Shown: positions 1 through 8,357 of the stretch, piece after piece
Layout: each line of letters opens with the position of its first letter
Numbering within the stretch: position 1 is the stretch's first letter
Source: JACMLC01 sp963817025
GTDB taxonomy: Bacteria; Acidobacteriota; Blastocatellia; Pyrinomonadales; Pyrinomonadaceae
Direction: 5' to 3'
Length of the DNA stretch: 64,000 nt
Assembly (NCBI GenBank): GCA_963817025.1
Contig: CAWFML010000005.1
Coordinates: 496,001 to 560,000 of the forward strand
Translations under genes and position numbers: made by a program
The notes under the pieces: model-generated
What the model was told of the DNA's origin: nothing
What the model saw: only the letters and a program-made list of their open reading frames with translations
The model's database searches: none

Positions 1-714
1 ATTGACATCCTGAAAAAACTCGTCGCCGCGCCAGCGCCAACGCCCGCTCGGCAACATCTGCAAAGCGGAGCGACGAAAGCTGTCCGCGTCCTTTAAGAGA
101 AAGAAGGCGAGAATCGGAATCAGTATCAGCCACGGCAGGAAACCCAGCAGCCCCAAAAGAAAAGTTCCCAATCCTTCCGTAGCATATTTCCCGCCCAACT
201 CGATGCCGCTCGTGACATTCTTAGTCACAGAGTCGCGCACGGCTTTGGGCAGATTGTATGCCTGATAAATTTCGTTCAGCTTCTCCGCACGCGCCCGCGC
301 AGAGGTCAGATAGGAAGGGGCTTTGCTGGCAAACTCTGCTATCTGGTCATTGAGACGCGGAATCAGGAAGTATGTCGTCAGGCCCAGCGTGCCGAAGAGG
401 GCAACGTAGACAATGCCGATGGCAATCGCGCGCGGCATCGCCCTCTGATGCCCGAACATATTGAAGGGGCGGCGCACAAACTCTACGAGCGGAGAAATCA
501 GATACGCGAAAAATATTGCCAGCACGACGAGGAGAATCACGCCCGTCAGAGCGCGCAGGATAAAAATCGCGGCGATGATTCCGAGCGCAATCAGCAGAAT
601 GATAAAGACCACGCGCACGACGGCGCGCGTTTGCGGCCACGAAGCCTGCACGGCTGCGACGGCTGCGCCTTCGGCTGCTTCCTTGACTGTCTCTCGCTCA
701 GACTGGCTATTCAT
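1..714 (-). CDS. AI-2E family transporter (PF01594-like), C-terminal part outside the window
   Basis: The reverse strand reads from ATG at 714 to the window edge without a stop, giving 238 residues of a longer protein. After a short hydrophilic start (MNSQSERETVKEAAEG) come two closely spaced hydrophobic helices, a soluble stretch containing SARARAEKLNEIYQAYNLPK, then another helix pair (LLGLLGFLPWLILIPILAFF) ending in LLKD. This layout matches the AI-2E/PerM family of multi-pass inner-membrane proteins, which export small molecules or ions; members are about 350-400 residues, so roughly one third is missing. The substrate cannot be inferred. No strong ribosome binding site precedes the ATG. 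Family assignment is from recalled similarity. Confidence 0.8.
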   Translation of the reverse strand, partial: MNSQSERETVKEAAEGAAVAAVQASWPQTRAVVRVVFIILLIALGIIAAIFILRALTGVILLVVLAIFFAYLISPLVEFVRRPFNMFGHQRAMPRAIAIGIVYVALFGTLGLTTYFLIPRLNDQIAEFASKAPSYLTSARARAEKLNEIYQAYNLPKAVRDSVTKNVTSGIELGGKYATEGLGTFLLGLLGFLPWLILIPILAFFLLKDADSFRRSALQMLPSGRWRWRGDEFFQDVN

Positions 715-790
715 GCGGCGCTAATTTCTCTCAAAGCTTTTCAAGCAGGACGCGGAAAAAAGTTTACAGGCTCGGCACGCACACGTGCGG

Positions 791-1213
791 TCAATGGGTT
801 GTGTCTTCTATCTCATCCGTGTCTTCTTCATCGTCTTCATCCGACGCCGGAGGCGTGCTGATGATAGGGGCGGCAGGCTCCCAGACCAGCCCGCGCCATT
901 CATCCTGCGCGTCAAGCAGCATCAGCGCGGCAAGCGGGTGGCCCGGATTGCGTTCGAGCCTCAAGACTTCCGTGATGACGCGCAGTTGCATCTTCTCGCC
1001 TTCTTCATCAAGCACTGCGAGCTGCACGCGGCTGCCGACATCCGGCAGCCTGTCCTGCAAATGCACGAGCGCGCCTTCGGGGCCGACATTCTCCGTCGTG
1101 CCTTCTGCGATGACGTGCCCGCCGTCGGGTTCGTCCCATTCGGCGCGCACCAGCAGCGATGCCAGATAACGCTGCCCTGTTCGTTGTTCCGTCGAAGAAG
1201 TATATCGGGGCAT
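791..1213 (-). CDS. PilZ-like domain protein with acidic tail
   Basis: This 140-residue protein has the two PilZ signatures near its N-terminus: RTGQR (RxxxR, residues 11-15) and a degenerate ENVGPEG in place of the usual D/NxSxxG, followed by beta-strand-like sequence (SRVQLAVLDEEGEKMQLRV). PilZ domains bind cyclic-di-GMP and act as effectors for motility, polysaccharide or transcription control. The last 20 or so residues are strongly acidic (DEDDEEDTDEIED) and probably unstructured. The degenerate second motif means nucleotide binding is uncertain; it may be a structural PilZ relative. It follows the AI-2E gene in orientation but a gap of about 76 bases separates them. Confidence 0.6.
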   Translation of the reverse strand: MPRYTSSTEQRTGQRYLASLLVRAEWDEPDGGHVIAEGTTENVGPEGALVHLQDRLPDVGSRVQLAVLDEEGEKMQLRVITEVLRLERNPGHPLAALMLLDAQDEWRGLVWEPAAPIISTPPASDEDDEEDTDEIEDTTH

Positions 1214-1301
1214 ATCCTAACGGCCTCCTTAAGTGATAACTGATAAGCAAAAGCATGAGCATAAAACAAATTGTAAATTGTTCTCTACGAAGCTATTTGA
1301 A

Positions 1302-1481
1302 AAGCCCCACAGGGGCGCAATGTAATAGCCTGGGGCATCGCCCCAGGTATCAAGTCTTATCCATCTAAGCCCTGAAAGGGCGGCATAAATTATTTCGCCC
1401 TTTCAGGGCTTGTCATCAAGGGCAGACTTGTAACCCGGCGCGCTGCGCCGGGCTATTACATTTCGCCCTTTCAGGGCTTTT
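1302..1481. repeat. Nested palindromic repeat, family A copy 1
   Basis: The core AAGCCCTGAAAGGGCG and its inverse CGCCCTTTCAGGGCTT bracket GCATAAATTATT, and outer arms carry their own small hairpins (CCTGGGGCATCGCCCCAGG on the left, CCCGGCGCGCTGCGCCGGG on the right). The same layout recurs at 28,188 and 59,530. Hairpin tips differ between copies while remaining self-complementary. No open frame of note lies inside it. Confidence 0.85.
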
Positions 1482-1498
1482 CAAACAGCTTCTAAACC

Positions 1499-1798
1499 TC
1501 ACTCACATTCTTCTTTGATAATTCTTATAGATAATTTTATTATTTCGTCAGATAGCGCTTTCGATTTTTGAACTATCATTAAAGCCTCGCAACTACCCAT
1601 CTCATTAAATATAATTTTTGCATTCCCTAGTCTTATTGATGCACCTGCTTCATTGCCTACCTTTTCATCAACAAGTGTTTGGATAGCTGAATCTTTAGTA
1701 ATCTTATTATTTGCATAATCCTTGAACAAATAGTAGTAAAGGACAAATTTTTCTTTTCCGACGGAATTGAGCTTTCTGATAAGTCTTTGTTCTTCCAT
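1499..1798 (-). CDS. Small AT-rich hypothetical protein
   Basis: A 99-residue, lysine- and isoleucine-rich protein (starts MEEQRLIRKLNSVGKEKF) that I do not recognise. It appears wholly alpha-helical, with no membrane segment or signal peptide. The coding DNA is visibly AT-rich (roughly a third GC in sampled lines) compared with neighbours, which suggests recent acquisition. It sits between repeat family A and the end of acs with no partner gene. Upstream of the ATG only a weak AAGAGA could serve as ribosome binding site. It is reported because the frame is intact and its codon use is coherent, but expression is unproven. Confidence 0.5.
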   Translation of the reverse strand: MEEQRLIRKLNSVGKEKFVLYYYLFKDYANNKITKDSAIQTLVDEKVGNEAGASIRLGNAKIIFNEMGSCEALMIVQKSKALSDEIIKLSIRIIKEECE

Positions 1799-1908
1799 TT
1801 TAATCGTTCTCTTAAAAAATTATCCGCTAGAAAAATGATAAACGATGAATGGAGCCGAAATTCTAGCTTGTTGCCCGCCGCTTGTCACTTATCACGCCTC
1901 GCTGCTTT

Positions 1909-3867
1909 TCATTCTTTATCGGCGCGCAGTTTTTCGAGCACGGAAAAATCTTCGAGCGTGGTGGTATCGCCGTGCACCACGCCGCTCGCCGCGAGTTCGC
2001 GCAGGAGGCGGCGCATAATCTTGCCCGAACGTGTTTTCGGCAGCGCATCCGAAAAGCGTATCTCGTCGGGCCGCGCGAGCGCGCCGATCTCATGCGCGAC
2101 ATGCTGGCGCAGCTCTTCTTTAAGCGCATCTGATGTTTTGTGCTCGCCTTCGAGCGTGACGAAAGCGATAATGGCAGAGCCTTTGAGGTCGTCGGGCCGC
2201 GCGACCACAGCCGCTTCGGCCACAGCTTTATGCGAGACGAGCGCGCTCTCGATTTCGGCTGTCCCCAGACGATGGCCGCTGACGTTAATCACATCATCCA
2301 CGCGCCCCATAATCCAGAAGTAGCCGTCGCGGTCACGCCGCGCGCCGTCGCCCGCGAAATAGACGCCATCAATCTCAGACCAATACTGCTGCCTGTAACG
2401 CTCGTCATCATTCCAGATGGTTCTGAGCATGGAAGGCCACGGGCGTTTGATGACCAGATAGCCGCCTTCGTTCGGGCCGACGGGTGCGCCCTGTTTGGTC
2501 ATCACGTCAACTTCGATTCCGGGCAGAGGTTTGGTGGCAGAACCCGGCCTGGTCGCAGTCACTCCGGGCAGCGGGCTAATCATAATCGCGCCCGTCTCTG
2601 TCTGCCACCAGGTGTCCACAATCGGGCAGCGACCCTTGCCTATAATCTCCCTGTACCACATCCACGCCTCAGGGTTGATCGGCTCGCCGACAGTGCCCAA
2701 GAGACGCAAGCTCGACAAGTCATGTTTGAGCGGCCACTGCTCGCCCCATTTGATAAAAGCGCGAATCGCCGTCGGCGCGGTGTAAAAAATATTGACGCCG
2801 TGACGCTCTATAATCTGCCAGAAGCGGTCAGGCTCTGGATGATTGGGCGCGCCTTCGTACATCAACACGGTCGCGCCGTTTGAGAGCGGCCCGTAGACGA
2901 CATATGAATGGCCCGTCACCCAGCCGATGTCTGCTGTGCACCAGTACACATCTTCATCACGGATGTCGAAAATCCATTTCGTCGTCAGATGAGCTTGCAG
3001 GAGATAGCCAGCGGTCGTGTGCAGGATGCCTTTCGGCTTTCCGGTCGTGCCGGAGGTGTAGAGAATGTAGAGAGGATGCTCGCTGTCCAACTCTTCGGCA
3101 GGGCATTTGGCATCCACGGTCTCAATCAATTCATGCCACCAGTAATCGCGCCCCGCTTCCATGTGTATGCGCGTCCCAGTGCGCTTGACGACGATGCAGC
3201 CTGTAATCGAAGGCGTGTGCTTGAGAGCTTCGTCAACGGTAGGCTTTAAAGCTATCTCGGAGCCGCGCCTGTACCCGCCGTCAGCCGTTACCACCAGCTT
3301 GCATCCGGCATCGTTGATGCGGTCTTTCAAAGAGTCTGCGGAGAAGCCGCCGAAGACGATTGAGTGAGTCGCGCCGATGCGAGCGCAAGCCAGCATGGCA
3401 ATCGCCAGCTCAGGTATCAATGGCATGTAGAGCGCGACGCGATCCCCCGTCTCTGCGCCCGCGCGCTTGAGCACATTGGCAAAGCGGCAGACCTCCCTGT
3501 GCAGTTGAGCATAAGAGAGCGTGCGCTGCTCGCCCGGTTCGCCCTCCCAGATAATCGCTGCCTTGTTGCGACGCGCGCCCTTGAGATGGCGGTCAAGACA
3601 GTTATAGGAAATGTTCAGCTTGCCGCCCGTGAACCACTTCGCATGCGGCGGCGTCCATTCCAAAACGGTCTCCCACTTCTTGAACCAGTGCAGTTCTTGC
3701 TCTGCCATTCTGGCCCAGAACTGTTCTGGATTCTCGCTCGCCTCCGCGCGCAGCCGCTCATAATCTTCCAACGAGTTGATGCGCGCGTGCTGTTTAAAAT
3801 CCTCCGGCGGCGGAAACACGCGTTCCTCATGCATCACCGATTCAATGTTTGGCGAGTCGGCAGACAT
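1909..3867 (-). CDS. acs: Acetyl-CoA synthetase (AMP-forming)
   Basis: This 652-residue protein, the usual length for Acs, activates acetate with ATP and CoA to acetyl-CoA in the cytoplasm. The N-terminal ACAS domain is followed by the ANL-family core: the P-loop-like YTSGTTGKPKG, the adenylate-binding VDTWWQTETG, the hinge/C-domain sequence GYFWIMGRVDDVINVSGHRLGTAEIE, and the C-terminal KTRSGKIMRRLLR, whose lysine is the catalytic and acetylation-regulated residue. All key motifs are intact. The gene is monocistronic by layout. Together with acetate kinase at 28.4 kb it gives this genome a high-affinity and a low-affinity acetate route. Confidence 0.97.
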   Translation of the reverse strand: MSADSPNIESVMHEERVFPPPEDFKQHARINSLEDYERLRAEASENPEQFWARMAEQELHWFKKWETVLEWTPPHAKWFTGGKLNISYNCLDRHLKGARRNKAAIIWEGEPGEQRTLSYAQLHREVCRFANVLKRAGAETGDRVALYMPLIPELAIAMLACARIGATHSIVFGGFSADSLKDRINDAGCKLVVTADGGYRRGSEIALKPTVDEALKHTPSITGCIVVKRTGTRIHMEAGRDYWWHELIETVDAKCPAEELDSEHPLYILYTSGTTGKPKGILHTTAGYLLQAHLTTKWIFDIRDEDVYWCTADIGWVTGHSYVVYGPLSNGATVLMYEGAPNHPEPDRFWQIIERHGVNIFYTAPTAIRAFIKWGEQWPLKHDLSSLRLLGTVGEPINPEAWMWYREIIGKGRCPIVDTWWQTETGAIMISPLPGVTATRPGSATKPLPGIEVDVMTKQGAPVGPNEGGYLVIKRPWPSMLRTIWNDDERYRQQYWSEIDGVYFAGDGARRDRDGYFWIMGRVDDVINVSGHRLGTAEIESALVSHKAVAEAAVVARPDDLKGSAIIAFVTLEGEHKTSDALKEELRQHVAHEIGALARPDEIRFSDALPKTRSGKIMRRLLRELAASGVVHGDTTTLEDFSVLEKLRADKE

Positions 3868-4167
3868 AACCTGTGCTTATCTCCCCTCTGCTCATTAAAC
3901 TTTGGCTGTTGTGTACCACAGAAAGGCTTGACGCGACAATCTCCTCCTCGACATCTACACCAACGAATAGAGGCAGACCTACATCGTTCCTACATCGTTT
4001 CCTATTGCATCTGCGACCGGCAAACCGCAGCCGACTACCGCGACCCCGGATAATAAGTAGTTGCGAAGAGAGGGAGAGAAGCATATCGCCCTATTTTCCT
4101 TCTCTTCGCTTCTGCAAATAACTTTGTGCAGGGATGGTACTATGCGAGAATCGGACGGGAGATAGAA
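3868..4167. other. Divergent spacer between acs and the DUF433/DUF5615 pair
   Basis: About 300 bases without a supported gene. It should contain the promoters of acs (leftward) and of the toxin-antitoxin pair (rightward). I see no convincing -35/-10 pair or palindromic operator; short open frames here lack ribosome binding sites or recognisable sequence. Confidence 0.4.
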
Positions 4168-4416
4168 ATGAAAGATCAGGAATTGCTCGCACGAATCACA
4201 CTCAATCCTAAAGTTATGACCGGAAAGCCTGTCATCAAAGGCACTCGTCTGACAGTCGAATATATCCTCAACCTGCTGGCGCATGGGGCTACGACGGAAG
4301 AAGTTCTGGCCGAGTATCAAGGGTTAACTGGTGAAGATATTCAAGCCTGTTTCTTGTTTGCTACAAAGTCACTGGGAGAGACGGATTTCATGCCGTTGAC
4401 GATGGAGACTCTTTAG
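4168..4416 (+). CDS. DUF433-family antitoxin
   Basis: An 82-residue protein beginning MKDQELLARITLNPKVM, with the DUF433 signature GKPVIKGTRLTVEYILNLLA and a C-terminal winged-helix-like stretch (TEEVLAEYQGLTGEDIQACF). DUF433 proteins are antitoxins that normally pair with PIN-like DUF5615 toxins and probably bind their own promoter. I start it at 4168 because GGGAG lies 7-8 bases upstream; the frame stays open to 4126 without a better site. The stop codon TAG abuts the ATG of the next gene with no spacer, so the pair is translationally coupled. Confidence 0.85.
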   Translation: MKDQELLARITLNPKVMTGKPVIKGTRLTVEYILNLLAHGATTEEVLAEYQGLTGEDIQACFLFATKSLGETDFMPLTMETL

Positions 4417-4776
4417 ATGCGTTTCCTTGTAGATGAATGCACCGGGCCTCGGCTGGCTCAATGGTTGCGCGAACAAGGGCATGAAATATTTTCGATTTAT
4501 GACGAAGCGCGGGGAATGGATGACGAACAGATCATTCAGAAAACATTTGCTGAGAATTGGATTCTAATTACGAATGACAAAGATTTCGGTGAAAAAGTAT
4601 ATCGAGAGCGACGCCCACATCGAGGCGTCATTTTTATGCGGCTTGAGGATGAACGTGCCGCCAACAAGATTGAGGTTCTTCGCCAGTTGCTTGAGCAATA
4701 TATAGACAGGTTGGTAGATCAATTCATCGTGGTGACAGATACGCGAGTGCGATTTGCGCGGCTGACGCCTCAATAG
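4417..4776 (+). CDS. DUF5615 PIN-like toxin
   Basis: 119 residues starting MRFLVDECTGPRLAQWLREQ. The fold is the Mut7-C/DUF5615 PIN-like type: an N-terminal strand with the acidic DE pair, GHEIFSIYDEARGMDDEQII, and the conserved WILITNDKDFGEKVY, where the aspartates form a metal site. Relatives are presumed RNases held in check by the upstream DUF433 protein. Gene order antitoxin then toxin, immediate adjacency and the intact acidic residues all fit a functional type II module. RNase activity is inferred from the family. Confidence 0.85.
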   Translation: MRFLVDECTGPRLAQWLREQGHEIFSIYDEARGMDDEQIIQKTFAENWILITNDKDFGEKVYRERRPHRGVIFMRLEDERAANKIEVLRQLLEQYIDRLVDQFIVVTDTRVRFARLTPQ

Positions 4777-4851
4777 CATGGCTTCTATATCTGGTTGATA
4801 TTCGAGCCTTGCGTTTCCTGCTCTGACATAAATTGCGGAGGACATCTCAGC

Positions 4852-6258
4852 ATGAGTTCCCCCATCTCGAATCTCCTGTCATGGCGCGGCACGATTGGAC
4901 GCGGGCCGTATGTCATCGTCGGAGTCGTGCTCTTTGCCATCAAGCATAATCTGGACAGGTTTGTGGCCTCTGTCTACTTCAATCATCCGTGGTCTCTCTT
5001 TAACTACTGGATTTTCGACGAGCACAGGCATCTGGATAATATCCCCGCGGGGCGTTTGAAGTTTTATGCGACGATGGTCGCGCTGGCGATTCCGTTTATT
5101 TATGTCGGAGTCGTGCTGACGCTCAAACGCCTGCGCGCCGTAAAGCTTCCGCTCTGGCTCGTGGCCTTTTTCTTTATCCCGTTTCTCAATCTCTTTTTCT
5201 TTCTACTGCTGAGCGTTCTGCCTTCGCGCGACGACGAGGTAAAGGCTGGAGACTCTTTCGCTGCGCGCCTGATGCATGCTGCGGGCCGTGTGATACCGGA
5301 AAGCCCGTGGGGCAGCGCGGCCTTCGGCGTGCTGGTGACTGTGCCGCTCGCCATCGCGGCTGTGTATGTAAGCGTCTATTCGATGGGAGATTATGGCTGG
5401 GGCTTATTTGTCGGGTTGCCGTTTTTCTTAGGGCTGATTTCGGTGCTGCTCTATGGCTTTCACGCGCCGCGCCCTCTGGGGATGTGCCTGCTGGTCTCTG
5501 TCATGGCAGTGGTTTTTGTTTGCGCGGCCCTCTTCGCTTTCGCGGTCGAAGGAATTATCTGTTTGATTATGGCCGCGCCGCTCGGTCTTATTCTCTCGCT
5601 GTTCGGCGGCTTTATCGGCTACGTCATACAGCGTCGGCCAGCTTACAACGCAGAATCGTTCCACGTCTTTTCCTTACTGCTTATCGTGATGCCGCTCTTC
5701 ATGGGGCTTGAGCACACGGCAAAGCAGGAGCCGCCGCTGATACGCGTGAGCACAGAGGTTGTGATTAGCGCGCCGCCGGAAGTGGTCTGGCAACATCTCA
5801 TCGCGTTTGCAGAACTGCCGCCGCCCGAAGACAAGCTTTTTCAGACGGGCATCGCCTATCCGATTCGCGCGGAAATTAAAGGGCGCGGCGTGGGGGCCGT
5901 GCGCTACTGCGTCTTTTCAACGGGGGCTTTTGTCGAGCCGATTGAAGTCTGGGACGAGCCGCGTCTCTTAAAGTTTGGCGTGACCTCGCAACCGCCTGTG
6001 ATGAATGAAGTGTCTCTCTATACGGAACTCAGGCCGCCGCATCTGCAAAACTATCTGCACTCGCGTAAAGGTCAATTCCTGCTCACACAGTTGCCGGACG
6101 GGCGCACGCGTTTGGAAGGCACGACATGGTACGAGAATGATTTCTGGCCCGGCCTCTACTGGCGGCAATGGTCGGACTATATTATCCATCGCATACACCT
6201 GCGCGTGCTGAACCATATCAGGCAACTGGCGGAGAAAGAGCAGGCAACATCCGATTAG
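4852..6258 (+). CDS. DUF805-like membrane protein fused to a SRPBCC domain
   Basis: A 468-residue protein with two parts. Residues 1 to about 280 hold eight or so hydrophobic segments, beginning with the DUF805-like SWRGTIGRGPYVIVGVVLFA. Residues about 295-460 form a START/polyketide-cyclase-like (SRPBCC) domain (VVISAPPEVVWQHLIAFAEL, then VRYCVFSTGAFVEPIEVW and TWYENDFWPGLYW). SRPBCC domains bind hydrophobic ligands; here the domain would sit on one face of the membrane. The start at 4852 is chosen because GGAGGA lies 9 bases upstream. No specific function is known. It is monocistronic and followed by a strong terminator. Confidence 0.75.
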   Translation: MSSPISNLLSWRGTIGRGPYVIVGVVLFAIKHNLDRFVASVYFNHPWSLFNYWIFDEHRHLDNIPAGRLKFYATMVALAIPFIYVGVVLTLKRLRAVKLPLWLVAFFFIPFLNLFFFLLLSVLPSRDDEVKAGDSFAARLMHAAGRVIPESPWGSAAFGVLVTVPLAIAAVYVSVYSMGDYGWGLFVGLPFFLGLISVLLYGFHAPRPLGMCLLVSVMAVVFVCAALFAFAVEGIICLIMAAPLGLILSLFGGFIGYVIQRRPAYNAESFHVFSLLLIVMPLFMGLEHTAKQEPPLIRVSTEVVISAPPEVVWQHLIAFAELPPPEDKLFQTGIAYPIRAEIKGRGVGAVRYCVFSTGAFVEPIEVWDEPRLLKFGVTSQPPVMNEVSLYTELRPPHLQNYLHSRKGQFLLTQLPDGRTRLEGTTWYENDFWPGLYWRQWSDYIIHRIHLRVLNHIRQLAEKEQATSD

Positions 6259-6290
6259 AGATAAAAGAGAAAGTTGTGGATAAAAAGAGC

Positions 6291-6331
6291 AAAGCGCAGG
6301 GCATCGAATTATTTTCGATGCCCTGCGCTTT
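6291..6331. terminator. Bidirectional intrinsic terminator
   Basis: A perfect 18-bp stem (6291-6308 with 6314-6331) and a 5-base loop, flanked by A-rich sequence on the left and TTTT on the right. It lies between the convergent DUF805-SRPBCC gene and the Gly/Gln-rich small gene and can serve both. Confidence 0.85.
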
Positions 6332-6363
6332 TGAAATGTAGTTGAGACGCGAAGCTTCAGCGA

Positions 6364-6624
6364 CTAGCTACCCTGTCCGCCCTGTCCGCCGCCCGTGTCG
6401 CCTTCGCCGGATGATTTGCCGCCCTGCGGATTGTTGCCCTGTGACGAGCCTTGACCGCCCTGTCCGGTCTCTCCTGTCGGCTGGCTGCTCTGTCCAGTCT
6501 GTCCAGTCTGCCCGCCCTGTCCGGTGTTCTGGTTATCCTCGCGGCCCTGTTCCTGTTGGCCGCTCTGTGCGCCAGCGGTTGCGCTGCTGGCCTTTTCCTG
6601 ATTCGGATTCTGTTGATCTGCCAT
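6364..6624 (-). CDS. Gly/Gln/Ser-rich low-complexity small protein
   Basis: 86 residues beginning MADQQNPNQEKASSATAG, followed by short GQGGQTGQTGQSSQ-type repeats to the C-terminus. There is no hydrophobic core, Cys or membrane segment, so it is presumably intrinsically disordered. The start at 6624 is set by a very good ribosome binding site (GGGGAGGA, 9 bases upstream); the frame is open a further 22 codons upstream without one. Comparable hydrophilic, disordered proteins are often stress or desiccation related, but I do not recognise this one. The strong translation signal argues that it is a real gene. Confidence 0.6.
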   Translation of the reverse strand: MADQQNPNQEKASSATAGAQSGQQEQGREDNQNTGQGGQTGQTGQSSQPTGETGQGGQGSSQGNNPQGGKSSGEGDTGGGQGGQGS

Positions 6625-6942
6625 TGAAGAAAATCCTCCCCTGTGATGGATGTGTTGCTTAACCCCTTGATTGAAACCCTGATGAGCCACATCTCGAAAC
6701 TGCTTTTGAGGAGTAGCTCATCCGTACACCCCTTCTTCTTATGACCGAAGAGTATCTCAATCAGCGTGCCAGACCCGAGCGAGAATAGAAGCGCACAATT
6801 TTCACGTAAATCGCGGCAAAACTCTAACGGAACAGTGTTGGGCATTATTCAGAATCAATACACTCTTGCCAAAAATAATACACCTCACTATTTCCCCGGA
6901 TACATGCGCGGCACGGGGAACTGCTTAACCCGCAGCACATGC

Positions 6943-6948
6943 TATAAT
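6943..6948 (+). promoter_or_regulatory. Candidate -10 element of hemW
   Basis: A consensus TATAAT stands 15 bases before the hemW ATG. No good -35 is visible at 16-18 bases upstream. A start site 6-7 bases downstream would give a leader of under 10 bases, and no ribosome binding site precedes the ATG. Confidence 0.35.
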
Positions 6949-6962
6949 CTCTTTTTCCAAAT

Positions 6963-8102
6963 ATGGAGCGAACGGGTATCTACATACACATCCCTTTCTG
7001 CCGCGCGCGTTGCTCGTATTGTGATTTTGCGACGGGCGCGTATGAGGGCGCGCTGGCAGAGCGTTACGTACGCGCAGTCTGCGAGGAGATAAAAAACTTT
7101 CGCCGGGAGGAAAATCTGTCGCTTGTTGCCGACACGATTTATTTCGGCGGCGGCACTCCCTCATTGCTGACGCCCGCGCAGGTCTCGCAGATTCTGGAAG
7201 CCGCGCATGCGCGCTTTGCTATTGCAGATGACGCCGAAGTGACGATGGAGATGAACCCCGGCACTCTGACGCCTGAAACTTTGCGCGAGTTTCGACAGTT
7301 GGGCATCAACCGCGCGAGCTTTGGCGCGCAGACCTTTGACGATACGGAACTGAAAAGGCTCGGACGCACGCATACTGCTGAAGATGTCCGGCGCACGATT
7401 CGCTATTTGCGCGAGGCCGGGTTCGATAACACGAGCTTCGATCTCATCGCGGGGCTTCCGGCGCAGGCACTCTCGGCTTGGTCGCGCAATCTGGATGAAG
7501 CCCTTGCCTTGAGTCCGCGTCATCTCTCGTTTTACCTGCTAGAAGTCCACGAAGGGACGCCGCTCGCGGCGCAGATACGGCGCGGCCAACAGCCTGCGCC
7601 TGATGAAGAGCTGGCCGCGGAAATGTATCGCCTGATGCTCGACAGGGCTGCGGCGGCTGGCTACGAGCACTATGAGATTTCCAATCTCTGCCAGCCCGGA
7701 TACGAATCACGCCACAACTCTAAATACTGGACGGGCGCGCCCGTCTACGGCTTTGGCTGTTCCGCGCATTCCTATGACGGGCAAAGCACGCGCTGGTCTA
7801 ACGAGCGCGATGCCGCGCGCTACGCCGGTTTGATAGAAGCGCACGGCGCGGCTGTGTTTGAAACAATAGAACTGAATGAGCGAGACGTGCGCGCCGAATC
7901 AATCTTTCTCGGCCTCAGACTGATGCGCGGCCTTGACCTCAGAGAGCATCACGCGCGCTTTGGCACAGACCTGCGGGAAGATTATGCAGCAGACCTCGAA
8001 CGTTTCCTCGATGCGGGCTTGATTGAATTTGATGATGAGTTGATGAAGCTGACGCGCAACGGAGTTTTATTCTCGAATGAAGTGTTTGCTGCATTTATCT
8101 GA
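6963..8102 (+). CDS. hemW: Radical SAM protein HemW (coproporphyrinogen III oxidase-like)
   Basis: 379 residues. The radical-SAM cluster motif is CRARCSYC (residues 13-20, CxxxCxxC), preceded by IYIHIPF and followed by the GGGTPSLL motif, all typical of HemW. HemW is a heme chaperone once annotated as oxygen-independent coproporphyrinogen oxidase. The C-terminal HemW-type domain is present (RAESIFLGLRLMRGLD and the final FSNEVFAAFI). The residue following the cluster cysteines is Asp rather than a fourth Cys, as in many HemW proteins. Neighbouring genes are unrelated to heme. The ATG lacks a Shine-Dalgarno sequence. Confidence 0.9.
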   Translation: MERTGIYIHIPFCRARCSYCDFATGAYEGALAERYVRAVCEEIKNFRREENLSLVADTIYFGGGTPSLLTPAQVSQILEAAHARFAIADDAEVTMEMNPGTLTPETLREFRQLGINRASFGAQTFDDTELKRLGRTHTAEDVRRTIRYLREAGFDNTSFDLIAGLPAQALSAWSRNLDEALALSPRHLSFYLLEVHEGTPLAAQIRRGQQPAPDEELAAEMYRLMLDRAAAAGYEHYEISNLCQPGYESRHNSKYWTGAPVYGFGCSAHSYDGQSTRWSNERDAARYAGLIEAHGAAVFETIELNERDVRAESIFLGLRLMRGLDLREHHARFGTDLREDYAADLERFLDAGLIEFDDELMKLTRNGVLFSNEVFAAFI

Positions 8103-8132
8103 ACTGTTTATGAAAAGCATTGCTGCGACAAG

Positions 8133-8342
8133 ATGGCCGAGATAGTCGATTACTATTGTCCGAAGCATCCTGACCCGTTTGATTGTGCTGATAGTCTTAT
8201 CAGCTATTCAGGGCGATTCGATGAATATGGGTTGATTATTCATGATGGCGGCTCTTCCTCCATCATTATCGGATTTTGTCCGTGGCGCGGGATTAAACTT
8301 CCCCTGTCAAAAGGGAGTTTGAAAGTGGAACGAGAGCTATAG
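8133..8342 (+). pseudogene. DUF6980-like small protein, probably decayed
   Basis: 69 residues from ATG 8133, with the recognisable family core YYCPKHPDPFDCADSLISY and RFDEYGLIIHDGGSSSII. From memory, intact relatives start MKHCCDKM, carry CPWC near the end and continue with a longer acidic tail. Here the codons for HCCDK are present just upstream (8118-8132) but out of frame with the only nearby ATG, the second Cys of CPWC is Arg (CPWRG), and the tail is cut short. I infer a small indel at the 5' end plus point decay. It could still be translated from 8133. Confidence 0.5.
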
Positions 8343-8357
8343 ACCCGGAAGATAACG

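Noticed and set aside
2140..2883. Long open frame opposite acs
   Set aside because: It is a codon-bias shadow of acs on the other strand; Arg/His-rich with no recognisable motif.
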